A model generated the notes under the pieces. That model was not told the DNA's origin. It did no database searches and saw only the letters and a program-made list of their open reading frames with translations. 64,000 nucleotides of DNA, taken from contig NZ_CP121661.1 of assembly GCF_029714365.1 (NCBI RefSeq), forward strand, positions 186,001-250,000, given 5' to 3'. The position numbers and the translations under genes are program-made. This document shows positions 44,785 through 53,901 of the stretch, one piece after another. Positions within the stretch are counted from its first letter, which is position 1. Each line of letters begins with the position of its first letter. This stretch comes from Sinorhizobium terangae (lineage in GTDB: Bacteria; Pseudomonadota; Alphaproteobacteria; Rhizobiales; Rhizobiaceae).

Positions 44785-46713
44785 ATGTCACGAGAGTTTC
44801 GAACTGATATCCAGGCCTTGCGGGGTTTGGCTGTCCTGCTGGTTGTTCTTTATCATGCCCGCATCGAGCCGTTCGGGTATCTTGGCGTTGATATTTTCTT
44901 CGTGATTTCGGGCTTTCTGATCACCGGCCTCATCAAGACACAGCTTGAGCAATCACGATTCAGCTTTTGGGAATTCTATTATCGGCGTGCGAAACGTCTG
45001 TTGCCGGCGGCCTATGTCGTCATTGCGCTTACAACGATCGCTGCGCCTTTCTTCCTGTCAGATGTGGGCATGTGGGAGTTCCGAAACCAGGTCCTCGGGG
45101 CGCTCACGTTTACAGGCAATATCGTTCTCTTGTCTCAGTCGGACTATTTCGGCGGAGCCGCCGAAACGAAGCCCCTCCTGCATTTCTGGTCGCTCGCTGT
45201 CGAAGGGCAGTACTACCTGCTGCTCCCTGCCTTGTTGGCCTTGACTCCCAAGAGATGGTGGCTCACGGGGGTTAGTTCGCTCCTCGTTGCCAGCGCAGTG
45301 CTATGTTTCTATGTGGCCTTTCGTCACCCATCCGCTGCATTTTATCTTCTGCCGACCCGCTCTTGGGAATTGGCGATCGGTTCGCTCGGAGCGTTGCTTC
45401 CCGCCAGCTCTCGCGTGGCTGTCAAGGTTGCGGCACTGCGCTTTCCGGCGCTTGGGCTTCTCCTGCTTATTCCCCTTGGACCTTCTGGGCTCCAAAACCC
45501 GGTCATGGATGCCGCTTTGGTTTGCTTGGCAACCCTGATCCTCCTGCTTGCGCCCAGCAGGAATAATATGGCAGTCCGCGGCATGGCAAGGATAGGGGAC
45601 ATCTCGTACTCGCTCTATCTGATCCATTGGCCCGTACTCGTCTATGTACGGTCTGCTTGGCTGGCAGAGCCTCCTGCGCTTGCGATCTATACGGCAATTG
45701 CCTTCTCAGTTGTTGCGAGCTTAGCTCTTTACCGTTTCGTGGAGGAACCCTTCCGGCGGGGGGTGGTCACCTCGCGTGTACGGCTAGCCCCAGGATTCGT
45801 TGCCGCATCGGTCCTTCTCGGCGTCGCACCCGCTGTCGACATTGCCGCAACCCAGAGCAAGGTTGACTTTTCGGAGATCCGGCGGATCAATTACGGCCTG
45901 GGAAGAGCATGTGATCTCACACCTGGATCGCCTCCTCATGGTGTCCCGGAGGCCTGTCGGACGACGAACAGGCCGCAATTGTTGGTCTGGGGCGATTCAT
46001 TTGCCATGGCACTGGTTCCCGGGTTGGCCAAGACAGTCGGAGAAGCCGGCCTGGCTCAGCTCACCATGAGCGGATGCCTCCCCGCCATTGGCGTTGCTGC
46101 CTTCTCGAGGCGGGCAGCCTCTCCCTATCCGCGCGCCTTCGGTGAGGATTGTATTCGCTTCAATGACAGTGTGTTGGCTATTCTGAAAAGTCGGCCGGAG
46201 ATACGAACTGTCGTCATATCGAGCCCATTTGACGCCCCTGTATCCAACGACTTCATGCTGCTTGAGAGGCGTGATGGTGCGTTCACGGAGGTTGAAACTT
46301 CGGAAGATGTAGCCGCTGAGGGGATCAAGGCTCTCGTCGAAGCCGTTCGCGCCCTGGGCAGGCGAGTGGTCGTTGTTGCTCCTCCGCCAGTCGCAAGCTT
46401 CGATATCGCCGATTGCCTTGAGCGAAAGGCAAGGGGAGGTGTTATGCTCGGGCGCTACAGTGATTGTAAGATACATGTCAGCGATTACCGCCGAATGCGG
46501 TCCCGCACCCTCGAGCTCTTGGACCAAGTGGCCTCGAAAGCTGACGTAGAGGTTGTCTCTTACCACGACTATCTGTGCGACGACACTACATGCAAGACCG
46601 AGATCGACGGCAAATTCCTTTACCGAGACAGCGGTCATCTTTCCTATGAAGGCTCCGAAATTATCGCTCGAAAGACGAGACTCGCTGAGAGATTGATCCG
46701 TGCTGCTCGCTAG
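44785..46713 (+). CDS. acyltransferase-3/SGNH two-domain protein, copy 1 (nod-box downstream)
   Basis: 642 residues from ATG 44785 (MSREFRTDIQALRGLAVLLV); an in-frame upstream ATG at 44692 lies in relic sequence. The N-terminal membrane acyltransferase-3 domain (about residues 1-350, around ten helices) has the catalytic-type His in VVLYHARIEPFG, and FFVISGFLITGLI and YYRRAKRLLPA. The C-terminal SGNH domain (about 400-640) has block I WGDSFAMAL and block V DSGHLSYEGS. Such OafA/OafB-type enzymes O-acylate surface or secreted glycans. Position behind a nod box suggests Nod-factor or symbiotic-polysaccharide acylation, compare NodX, which has only the first domain. A close paralogue lies at 49.7 kb. 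Confidence 0.88.
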   Translation: MSREFRTDIQALRGLAVLLVVLYHARIEPFGYLGVDIFFVISGFLITGLIKTQLEQSRFSFWEFYYRRAKRLLPAAYVVIALTTIAAPFFLSDVGMWEFRNQVLGALTFTGNIVLLSQSDYFGGAAETKPLLHFWSLAVEGQYYLLLPALLALTPKRWWLTGVSSLLVASAVLCFYVAFRHPSAAFYLLPTRSWELAIGSLGALLPASSRVAVKVAALRFPALGLLLLIPLGPSGLQNPVMDAALVCLATLILLLAPSRNNMAVRGMARIGDISYSLYLIHWPVLVYVRSAWLAEPPALAIYTAIAFSVVASLALYRFVEEPFRRGVVTSRVRLAPGFVAASVLLGVAPAVDIAATQSKVDFSEIRRINYGLGRACDLTPGSPPHGVPEACRTTNRPQLLVWGDSFAMALVPGLAKTVGEAGLAQLTMSGCLPAIGVAAFSRRAASPYPRAFGEDCIRFNDSVLAILKSRPEIRTVVISSPFDAPVSNDFMLLERRDGAFTEVETSEDVAAEGIKALVEAVRALGRRVVVVAPPPVASFDIADCLERKARGGVMLGRYSDCKIHVSDYRRMRSRTLELLDQVASKADVEVVSYHDYLCDDTTCKTEIDGKFLYRDSGHLSYEGSEIIARKTRLAERLIRAAR

Positions 46714-47323
46714 AGCATTTTCGACATGGATCCAGTTCACCTTTCAAAAAGCAGCTGATTTCTTAGGTCGCAGTGAACCGCCCGTGAACATACCCAAGAA
46801 CTGCGGTTTCCGGCAAATGCCTCGCCGTTACCGCACAAGGACTGAAGGACCTCTTGAGCCTGCATGCGGTGGCGCTGTCCTGCGGCGTGATACAAAGCTC
46901 CCTCTGCTTTTTGCCCTAAACCTCCGCCACAGGCATCCAGCGATCGTAAACCGGCATGCCAAAGCCGATAGCTAGCCGTCGCGGTTGTTGCTCCAGCGAA
47001 TGCGGTCCGAAGCACCGGATGCAGCCGATCGAGCCTTCTGGCGAACGCGTTACGAGGACGAACGCTCCGATCGCAGCTGAGCCAGGTTGCTGCGGATTGC
47101 GCCGCGGCAAGTTTTTGCCCTGTCAGGAGCGTCGAGCGCGACAGGCTCATGACATCTAGGCGTAGTCAAGGAACTCGATCGCCTTGTGGTTCCGAAAACG
47201 TGATTCCGAGATATCCAGCACGCAGCCGCGCCCTCGAGCGAAGTCGACGAAGTCGTCAATCAGGCGCGGGTCAATGGATCGTAACGAGCTAATGGGCTTT
47301 TCTCCCCACAGGGTCGCCTTGTG
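46714..47323. other. region with small relics between acyltransferase 1 and the abiE-type locus
   Basis: 610 bases. On the - strand, 47333-47161 reads KATLWGEKPISSLRSIDPRL then IDDFVDFARGRGCVLDISES, ending EFLDYA and a stop. This natural-looking fragment resembles the beginning of some abortive-infection proteins (pattern LIDD...YVLDFSxRxF), but it is too short to assign. The rest (46737-47150) has no recognisable gene. Confidence 0.35.
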
Positions 47324-48362
47324 CTATTTGTTTATTGTTTCTTGGAGAGCCGCGAGTTTCGCAAGTATTTCGTCGAGGGATGGCGGGCTCTCATCGAACA
47401 TCATGAGGGCCATTGCTCTGTAGTCGGCGCGGAGATCCTTGATCCGCCTTTCGTCCGGCAAGAGCTGTAGCGCGCCTGGGACGGGCGGTGTCGTAACTGG
47501 CCCAGCCGGAACGAAAGAAGGTTGCCTTGTGCTTGGCGACCTGAGCGAGAAGCTCGAAATCGGTGGCGGCGGCTTTGCCCTCGTCCGTGCCGAGGAGCAT
47601 CGCGAGATCGTAGTAGTGCCGCGAAAAATATTGCGGCGTCGGAGACTCGGCGGGGCGATGCGCCTCCGCATGCAATGCAGTCGCCTTCTCCCAGAAGGTG
47701 CGGCGGGCGGAGAGGACCGTGACAGTGCTTTCAGGCTCTTCAAAGAAGTAGGGATAGTCCTCCGCCGCATATGGGCGAATGATCCTCTGTTCAGCGGGCC
47801 ATGGATCGCCGCGCGCGCCGAGTTCGAGCTTCACCCGTGGGGTGATGTAGGCCATGCCTTCATATTCGGAGGTAGGTAGCACGGTCGGATAGTGGAAGTT
47901 CACCGTCTGCGCGTCGCTGGCGTCGATTTCCAACGACCATTCGCCTTTGGTCGGCTCGCCGAGTTGCTCGACGATGGCGAATCGAAGAGCCGGAAGCAGC
48001 TTCTCCGCAATGTGCTTCTCGACATCGCTCACCAGGGCTTCAATAAGTTTGTTCGCCTGCTTCTTGCTGATGCCTTCCTTCTCGGGGTCGCGGTCGCCCG
48101 TGTAGCCGAGATAAGCTCGATCGAAAGACAGGTCGATATCTTCGGAGAAGCGACGGATTGCGCCGAACGCCTTGGAAAGGGACGTGCCACCTTTGAAGAC
48201 AAGGGTGGCGGGATCCTTCTCAGGTAGGCCGAAAAGTCGCTTCAACGTCCAGCAGACCCAGAAGTCCTTTTCGATGATCGTATTGGCGACTCCTCGGCCA
48301 GCGCCTGTTTCGCCAAAGAGTGCTGCCCGATCCCCGGCTGGAAGAAGAGCTACCTTATCCAT
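47324..48362 (-). pseudogene. AbiEii/AbiGii-type nucleotidyltransferase toxin, frameshifted near its end
   Basis: The frame from ATG 48362 codes MDKVALLPAGDR, then the nucleotidyltransferase core FKGGTSLSKAFGAI and RFSEDIDLSFDRA (GG[T/S]S plus DxD, about residues 60-85) typical of type IV AbiEii toxins. Near 47480 the expected C terminus moves to another frame: after SYDTARP the continuation LLPDERRIKDLRADYRAMAL and FDESPPSLDEILAKLAAL runs to a stop at 47324. In the present frame the protein ends at 47391 with a basic, unrelated tail. A single-base indel in the CCTGGGACGGG stretch explains this. The gene overlaps its antitoxin by 8 bp. Confidence 0.75.
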
Positions 48363-48984
48363 CGATCTCGCCCGACGCTGCATTGGCGATCGAGACAAGC
48401 GTCGGCCGCATCCAGGCGGGAGCTTGGACCGCAGTCGATGCGAGCTTCTTCTTGTCGCTGACCGAAAGACGACGCGCCGCGATCTGCGCAACGTCGCGGG
48501 CACGTACCGCCCCCATGTGACGAAGGGCCTGTACGACTGTGCCGGCCGCGCTGCCCGGAGCGATCAGATGCTTGGGCGAGGCGTGACGCAGATCGACCAC
48601 GCGCTTGCCCAGTACGACACGGCGGGAGGGGCCGTCGGTCAGATAGATGCTCTTTGCCGGAACCTGAGTGGAAAGACCGAGCGCGTTCGCTGCACGCGCA
48701 CCCGCGATCTGCACCCGGGATCCAGTCTCCCGCGCCAATGCTTGCGCGACATCGTCGGGAGTCGGCGAAAGGGGACCAAGTTGCGGATGGACCTTCGGGA
48801 AGTCGTACAGGCCTCGCGCTAGGCGCCGAAGCTTTCCAGCCTTGACCAGTCGGGAGAGCGCCTGGTCGACCGCCGCGCGTTCAGCCACATCCAGGAAGTC
48901 GCTAGGCGTGAAAACCCCACCACGCCCGCGTGCACGGGCGCGCCTCATGATCTGATCCGGTACCGAGGTCGCATTGGTTTTCAT
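48355..48984 (-). CDS. AbiEi-type antitoxin/regulator (DUF6088-like)
   Basis: 209 residues. An N-terminal winged helix (about residues 5-65: GGVFTPSDFLDVAERAAVDQ then ALSRLVKAGKLRRLARGLYD) and a C-terminal domain (about 85-200) with SRVQIAGARAANALGLSTQV and PSRRVVLGKRVVDLRH are typical of AbiEi family antitoxins, which repress their own operon and counteract the AbiEii nucleotidyltransferase. The gene overlaps the toxin start by 8 bp, the usual type IV arrangement. It is intact while the toxin is frameshifted. Confidence 0.85.
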   Translation of the reverse strand: MKTNATSVPDQIMRRARARGRGGVFTPSDFLDVAERAAVDQALSRLVKAGKLRRLARGLYDFPKVHPQLGPLSPTPDDVAQALARETGSRVQIAGARAANALGLSTQVPAKSIYLTDGPSRRVVLGKRVVDLRHASPKHLIAPGSAAGTVVQALRHMGAVRARDVAQIAARRLSVSDKKKLASTAVQAPAWMRPTLVSIANAASGEIDG

Positions 48985-49402
48985 ATGTCAGAAAATAGCC
49001 AACATTTTTCTGACATTCAAGGTCGGAGTGTTGCGCGATCTGAAGCGAGGCGAGAACCTACGCTCTGGCTTGTTTGAAAGGCATCGAAAACCTACCCAGA
49101 GACACACCCCGCCGGCCAAACCGACGATAAAGCCAATTGTCGAGGAAGCATGGTTTTACATGGCGATCAAAATCGCGACCTCGCCAAGGCCCGAGGAAAG
49201 AAGTTTTTCGACCCGCGCGCCAATTGCCGGAAACATGAATTTCAGAAAAGGCAACGTCTCGGGATCTGGCAGAAAGCGCTCATCACCATCCAGGATCGGC
49301 TGTCGCATGACCTGTGATCGTTTCGCCCATTTTCCTTTTTCCTGGGGCTTTTATCAGGTCATCGCATTCGTATTCTCGAAGAGCAAAGCGGGTATGCGAG
49401 CG
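48985..49402. other. upstream region of nod box 5 with one possible small ORF
   Basis: 418 bases. A + strand frame, ATG 49150 to TGA 49317 (55 codons), encodes a basic, natural-looking sequence (HGDQNRDLAKARGKKFFDPR, FQKRQRLGIWQKALITIQDR). It may be the C-terminal end of a lost gene, since the frame is open further upstream. Not recognised. Confidence 0.35.
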
Positions 49403-49450
49403 ATCCAGCGCGTGGATGCACGTCATCCAAACAATCGATTTTACGAATTA
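49403..49450 (+). promoter_or_regulatory. nod box upstream of acyltransferase 2
   Basis: ATCCAGCGCGTGGATG, then CACGTCATCCAAACAATCGA and TTTTACGAATTA, the closest to consensus of the six boxes. CATTAG follows 12 bp later (49463-49468). The acyltransferase starts 232 bp downstream. Confidence 0.93.
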
Positions 49451-49682
49451 CCGGACATGCTTCATTAGAGGAGCATCAATTGACCGAAATCAAGCACACA
49501 ACACCTGCTGCCGGCGACTTTCTTCGTCATTGGGGAGGAAACGGACAACGGGTCGAAATCAATCCAGCGAATGATTCCAGACGGCGCCATTTTTCACTTC
49601 GTTCCTGCAGACAGCTATGGCTGACAACGTGTCCCGAGTCCTCAGTTCATCCACGTAAATCGAGAATTTCATCAGGTCTTCC

Positions 49683-51623
49683 ATGCCGAGAGAATTTCGA
49701 AGCGATATCCAGGCCTTGCGGGGTTTGGCTGTACTGCTGGTTGTCCTTTATCATGCCCGTGTCGAGCCGTTCGCAGCGGGTTATCTTGGCGTTGATATTT
49801 TCTTCGTGATTTCGGGCTTTCTGATCACAGGCCTCATCAAGACGCAGCTTGAGCAATCACGCTTCAGCTTTTGGGAATTCTATTATCGACGTGCGAAGCG
49901 TCTGTTGCCGGCGGCCTATGTCGTCATTGCGCTCACAACAATGGCTGCGCCCTTCTTCCTGTCAGACGTCGGCCTGCGGGAGTTCCGTACTCAGGTCCTC
50001 GGTGCGCTTACATTTACCGCCGGTATCGTTTTTTGGTTTCAGTCAGACTATTTCGGCGGAGCCGCCGAAACGAAGCCCCTCCTGCATTTCTGGTCGCTCG
50101 CTGTCGAAGAACAGTATTATCTGCTGCTTCCTGCCTTCCTGGCTTTGACGCCCAAGCGATGGTGGCTGACGGGAATTAGTTCGCTCCTCATTGCCAGCGT
50201 TGCGCTATGTCTTTACGTGGCTTCTCGTGACCCATCCGCTGCATTTTATCTTCTACCAACCCGATTTTGGGAAATGGCCATTGGTTCGCTCGGGGCTTTG
50301 CTTCCCGCCAGCTCTCGCGTGGCTGTCAAGCTTGCGGCGCTGCGCCTCCCGGCGCTCGCGCTTCTCCTCGTTATTCCCATTGCTCCTGTTGGTTCCCAGC
50401 ACCCTGGCGTGGATGCCGCCTTGGTTGGTTTGGGAACGCTGATCCTCCTGCTTGCACCCAGCAGGAATAATGTGGCGGTCCGAGGCATGGCGAGGATTGG
50501 GGACATCTCGTACTCGCTCTATCTGATCCATTGGCCCGTGCTCGTCTATGTGCGGGCTGTTTGGATAGCAGAGCCGCCTGCGCTTGCAATCTATGCGGCA
50601 GTTGCTTTCTCTTTTGTTGCGAGCTTAGCTCTTCACCGTTTCGTGGAGGAGCCGTTCCGGCAGGGGTTAATCACATCTCGCAGGCGGATGGCTTCAGGCC
50701 TGCTCGCCGTATCGGTTGTTCTCGGCTTCGCGCCCTCAGTCGCCATTGCCGAAACCCAAAGTAAGGTCGACTTTTCTGAGATCCGACGCATCAATTACGG
50801 CCTGGGAAGCGCATGTGTTTTCAGTCCCGGATCGCCTCCTCAGGGCATCCCGAAGGACTGCCAGACGACGGACAGACCACGATTGCTGGTCTGGGGCGAT
50901 TCGTTTGCGATGGCACTGGTTCCCGGCTTGGCTAAAACAGTCGGGGAAGCTGGCCTGGCTCAGCTCACCATGAACGCATGCCTCCCCGCCATTGGCGTTG
51001 CTGCCTTCTCGAAGAGTTCAACAACCGTTCCCTATTACTCTCGTGCCTTTGGCAAGGACTGTATTCGCTTCAATGACAGTGTTTTGGACATCCTGAAAAA
51101 TCAGCCGGAGGTGAGCACTGTCGTCATTTCAAGCCCATTTGCCACCGCCGTATCGAAGGACTTTATGCTGCTCAAGAGGAGTAACGATACTTTCGCGGAG
51201 GTTGAAGCTTCGGTGGATGGAGCCGCCGAGGGTATCAAGTCTCTCGTTGAAGCTGTTCGCGCCCTGGGCAAGCGAGTGGTGGTTGTTGCTCCGCCGCCAG
51301 TCGCAAGCTTCGATATTGCCGATTGCCTTGAGCGAAAGGCAAGGGGAGGTGTTATGCTCGGGCGCTACAGTGATTGTAAGATACATGTCAGCGATTACGG
51401 CCGAATGCGGTCCCGCACTCTCGAGCTCTTGAATCAAGTGGCCTCGAAGGCTGACGTAGAGGTTGTCTCTTACCAGGACTATCTGTGCGACGACACAACA
51501 TGCAAGACCGAGATCGACGGCAAATTCCTTTACCGAGACAGCGGTCATCTTTCCTATGAAGGCTCCGAAATCATCGCTGGAAAGACGAGACTTGCTGAGA
51601 CGCTGATCAGGGCTGCTCGTTAG
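49683..51623 (+). CDS. acyltransferase-3/SGNH two-domain protein, copy 2 (nod-box downstream)
   Basis: 646 residues from ATG 49683 (MPREFRSDIQALRGLAVLLV). The architecture is the same as copy 1: a membrane acyltransferase-3 domain with VVLYHARVEPF and ISGFLITGLI, then a periplasmic SGNH domain with WGDSFAMAL and DSGHLSYEGSE. It differs by a two-residue insertion (AA) near residue 28 and by substitutions scattered mainly in the linker and the middle of the SGNH part (FSPGSPPQGIPKD, SSTTVPYYSR). Both copies have intact catalytic motifs, so both may work, possibly with different acceptors. The direct nod box makes this the cleaner candidate for a flavonoid-inducible glycan acylase. Confidence 0.9.
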   Translation: MPREFRSDIQALRGLAVLLVVLYHARVEPFAAGYLGVDIFFVISGFLITGLIKTQLEQSRFSFWEFYYRRAKRLLPAAYVVIALTTMAAPFFLSDVGLREFRTQVLGALTFTAGIVFWFQSDYFGGAAETKPLLHFWSLAVEEQYYLLLPAFLALTPKRWWLTGISSLLIASVALCLYVASRDPSAAFYLLPTRFWEMAIGSLGALLPASSRVAVKLAALRLPALALLLVIPIAPVGSQHPGVDAALVGLGTLILLLAPSRNNVAVRGMARIGDISYSLYLIHWPVLVYVRAVWIAEPPALAIYAAVAFSFVASLALHRFVEEPFRQGLITSRRRMASGLLAVSVVLGFAPSVAIAETQSKVDFSEIRRINYGLGSACVFSPGSPPQGIPKDCQTTDRPRLLVWGDSFAMALVPGLAKTVGEAGLAQLTMNACLPAIGVAAFSKSSTTVPYYSRAFGKDCIRFNDSVLDILKNQPEVSTVVISSPFATAVSKDFMLLKRSNDTFAEVEASVDGAAEGIKSLVEAVRALGKRVVVVAPPPVASFDIADCLERKARGGVMLGRYSDCKIHVSDYGRMRSRTLELLNQVASKADVEVVSYQDYLCDDTTCKTEIDGKFLYRDSGHLSYEGSEIIAGKTRLAETLIRAAR

Positions 51624-51709
51624 AGCATGATGCACAAATGGGTTCGAATCATCTAGCTCGTGATCCGGCCCGGTGCTCGTCCTCATGTTTGCGTTGACGT
51701 CTTTGGAAG

Positions 51710-52709
51710 TCAGAACGAGCCCTTCAGCCCCAAGGAGATCGAGATCGCCTCGAAATTCGCCCCCGCCTCATCCTTCGTCCACGGGAGGCGGGTTCCGTCC
51801 AACATGTCCCGTATTTCCATTTTGCCGCAGTTGTGAAACACGCGCTCGAACGAACCGGACAGATAAAGCGAAGCACCTGCGTCAATGCGTAGTTGACCGC
51901 AACCGTGGCGCCGATCGCCGGCGCCGGATCCATATCGTCAGATAACGCCGGGCCGCCGAAGTGGTCGTCGATGTCCCTGATACCCAAGCTCAAGTCGCCC
52001 TGAATGCCGCCGCGGATCCTGAGATCGCCGATGGCCTGATGGCCGCTCAGGCCGATGAAGCTAACCGGAACCTTTTGCCGATAGCTGTTTCTAATTTCCC
52101 GGTCTGCCCATACAACGGGCTGATCGCGGAACCCATCCTCGCTCGAATGGGTGCCCGATCCGCCATAGGCTGTCCACTGAACGTCAGTGTAGCGCAAACC
52201 GGCGCCGATCGGGATACTGCTGGTCTCATTGCTGTAGATGATCCGATCCAATTCGATTGCTCCGGCGACATAATGATCGGTGTTGGGGTGGGTCGAGCGA
52301 TCGCTCCAGTCATCGAGCCCAGGACTCAGCCAGTCGGTGTCGACCATATGACCGTTGCCGCCGGTGCCGAAGTTGACGCTGCCCTTCACGCTCCGGTCGT
52401 CGTCGATCTGCGCGTCTGCACCGGCGGTGAAAAGGGGTGATCCCCTTGCTCTCCCAGTTCAGCTGACTGCACTTGTGGCCCTTTGCTCTCCCAACCCGAG
52501 TTTGTGCACGACTGTGCGCCGTTGTAGACAAATTTCTGGGCCTTGATGTTACTAAGGCCGATTCCGCCGAAAGCGATGAAAGTGCCATTGTCGGAGGAAA
52601 ACAGAACGTCGTCTGCGGCAGCAAATGACGGAGTGGCCACCAAAAAATAGGAATTGACTGCGGATCCGGCGATGACGCGCTTGATCAGCTGACCACGTGT
52701 TTCGTCCAC
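51710..52709 (-). pseudogene. frameshifted omptin-family outer-membrane protease
   Basis: Omptins (OmpT, Pla) are ten-stranded outer-membrane aspartyl-type proteases. The segments, in order over three frames, are: GTG 52709 with signal-peptide-like NSYFLVATPSFAAADD, then LFSSDNGTFIAFGGIGLSNI; SQLNWESKGITPF; FTAGADAQIDDDRSVKGSVN; GNGHMVDTDWL (catalytic Asp pair); DRSTHPNT; WTAYGGSGTHSS; SFIGLSGHQ; DIDDHF (catalytic Asp-His); and, after another shift near 51880, LYLSGSFERVFHNCGKMEI to ISLGLKGSF and TGA 51710. Indels lie near 52480-52500, near 52430 (TTTT run) and near 51880. All four catalytic residues are still encoded, so decay is recent. A nod box lies about 430 bp upstream. Confidence 0.85.
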
Positions 52710-53137
52710 CGCCTCCGTGTCGAGCCTGAGCTTCCACGCCTCTGACGCTCTTGTGGGGCATTAGACTTGCGCTCAGCGCACGCCACCGCCGTTGATGGAA
52801 TCGCTTCGCGCTGCCGCCGAGCGGCAGCCCGCGTCAAGCCGTTCGGCGACTGCACGTACGTTTGGCACATGTCGTTGTCCTTTGCTGAAGAGCGATCGAA
52901 TTATCAGCACGCGGCAGACACGCCGCGCGGATATCTTTGCCGAAGCAGCGACCGCACGAGCGCGTTGCCTGCGAGCGCGCTGGAAAACTGCGCCTGATCG
53001 CGCTCGCCTCCTCGGCGATTTTACCTGAAAAGCAGTACCCAGGGACACGTCTGGGAGGTGTCCTGACACCGGTTCTGAGGGGCTCGGCGTGTAGGTCGAC
53101 GTGTCCCTGGGCATGTACCCTAATGCAACATCCCGTA
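52710..53137. other. leader between nod box 6 and the omptin relic
   Basis: 428 bases on the transcribed side of the box. A short - strand frame from ATG 52870 (after AAAGGA) runs 61 codons to 52685, but its Arg/Ser-rich sequence matches nothing. No further signal recognised. Confidence 0.35.
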
Positions 53138-53185
53138 CGAACCGCAAAATCGATTTCTTGGATGGCGCCGATCCACCCTACGGAT
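53138..53185 (-). promoter_or_regulatory. nod box upstream of the omptin relic
   Basis: On the - strand: ATCCGTAGGGTGGATC, then GGCGCCATCCAAGAAATCGA and TTTTGCGGTTCG, 48 bp with the core intact. CATTAG follows at 12 bp (53125-53120) within GGGATGTTGCATTAGG, identical to the segment after the box at 43632. Confidence 0.85.
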
Positions 53186-53574
53186 GTATGAAGACATGTG
53201 TGGGCCGAGGCGAGAGATTCGGTAATGTCTGCGTCACAGTAGTCGTAGCCAACTGTCCGACGAGCCGTCGTCCTTCACCTCGGGCAGGATACTGGCCGAC
53301 CAGCTCCCCTGGTTGTCCGGGTTTATAAGTGACTCTATGTATGCATACCCCGCCGCTCCCTACGACGGCTAACAGGTTCTCCAGCGAACAACTGGCATGA
53401 AGTCCTGCGAACGGCTCGACGCACTCGGATTCTTCAAGGGCAAAAAGGCCGCCTCCCACTGTCTGGCTCTCCTCCGGCACGGACGGGGCGAATTACAGCC
53501 TCGTCAACCGTGTCGTGACGGCGGGCGGCAGGACGTACGACCAGACAGTGCGACTCAAGGTGAGGGCGAAGTAG
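53186..53574. other. gap without a recognised gene
   Basis: 389 bases upstream of nod box 6. Short frames only. No nodD relic is seen opposite this box. Confidence 0.4.
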
Positions 53575-53901
53575 TTAACCGGCTTTCTTCAACCCGGCAG
53601 CCTTCCTAAGGTCGTCGTTCATCCGGCTTTGCCAGCCTTTGCCGCAGTTCTTTTTGTAATAGTCAATGATATCCGGATCGAGGCGAATGGATATCTGCTG
53701 CCTTGGGTTCTCAACTGCCGGTCGGCCTCTGGCACGCTTGATGCTCTCGGCCGGGTCCGGGAAGGCCTTAGCAAAAGGCTTTGCCTGCCTAAGCTGCTCG
53801 TCGGTGGCCTCTGGGGCGTCTGGGTCGCTGGCTATCTTGCGCTGAATGTCTGCCTCCTCCTTGTCGGAGATCCGGCGGATACGGCGGGATAGATTGGTCA
53901 T
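53575..53901 (-). CDS. brnA: BrnA-type antitoxin
   Basis: 108 residues. The C-terminal ribbon-helix-helix reads QQISIRLDPDIIDYYKKNCG then KGWQSRMNDDLRKA (about residues 68-101), the signature of BrnA antitoxins, which bind the toxin BrnT and repress the operon. The N-terminal 60 residues are charged and flexible, typical of the toxin-binding extension. ATG 53901 overlaps the stop of brnT (ATGA). It is intact although the partner toxin is frameshifted. Confidence 0.88.
   Translation of the reverse strand: MTNLSRRIRRISDKEEADIQRKIASDPDAPEATDEQLRQAKPFAKAFPDPAESIKRARGRPAVENPRQQISIRLDPDIIDYYKKNCGKGWQSRMNDDLRKAAGLKKAG

Larger units (their letters stand above)
44006..51623 (+). repeat. duplicated nod box plus acyltransferase unit (two direct copies)
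   Basis: Copy 1 comprises 44006-46713 and copy 2 49403-51623. The nod boxes, the next 40 bases (CATTAG then AAGAACATCAAT versus AGGAGCATCAAT), the last 45 bases before each start codon, and the two coding regions are closely similar in the same orientation. Copy 1 additionally contains the nodA/nodB relic in its leader, so its leader is 731 bp against 232 bp in copy 2. The coordinates give the outer span of the duplication. Confidence 0.8.
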
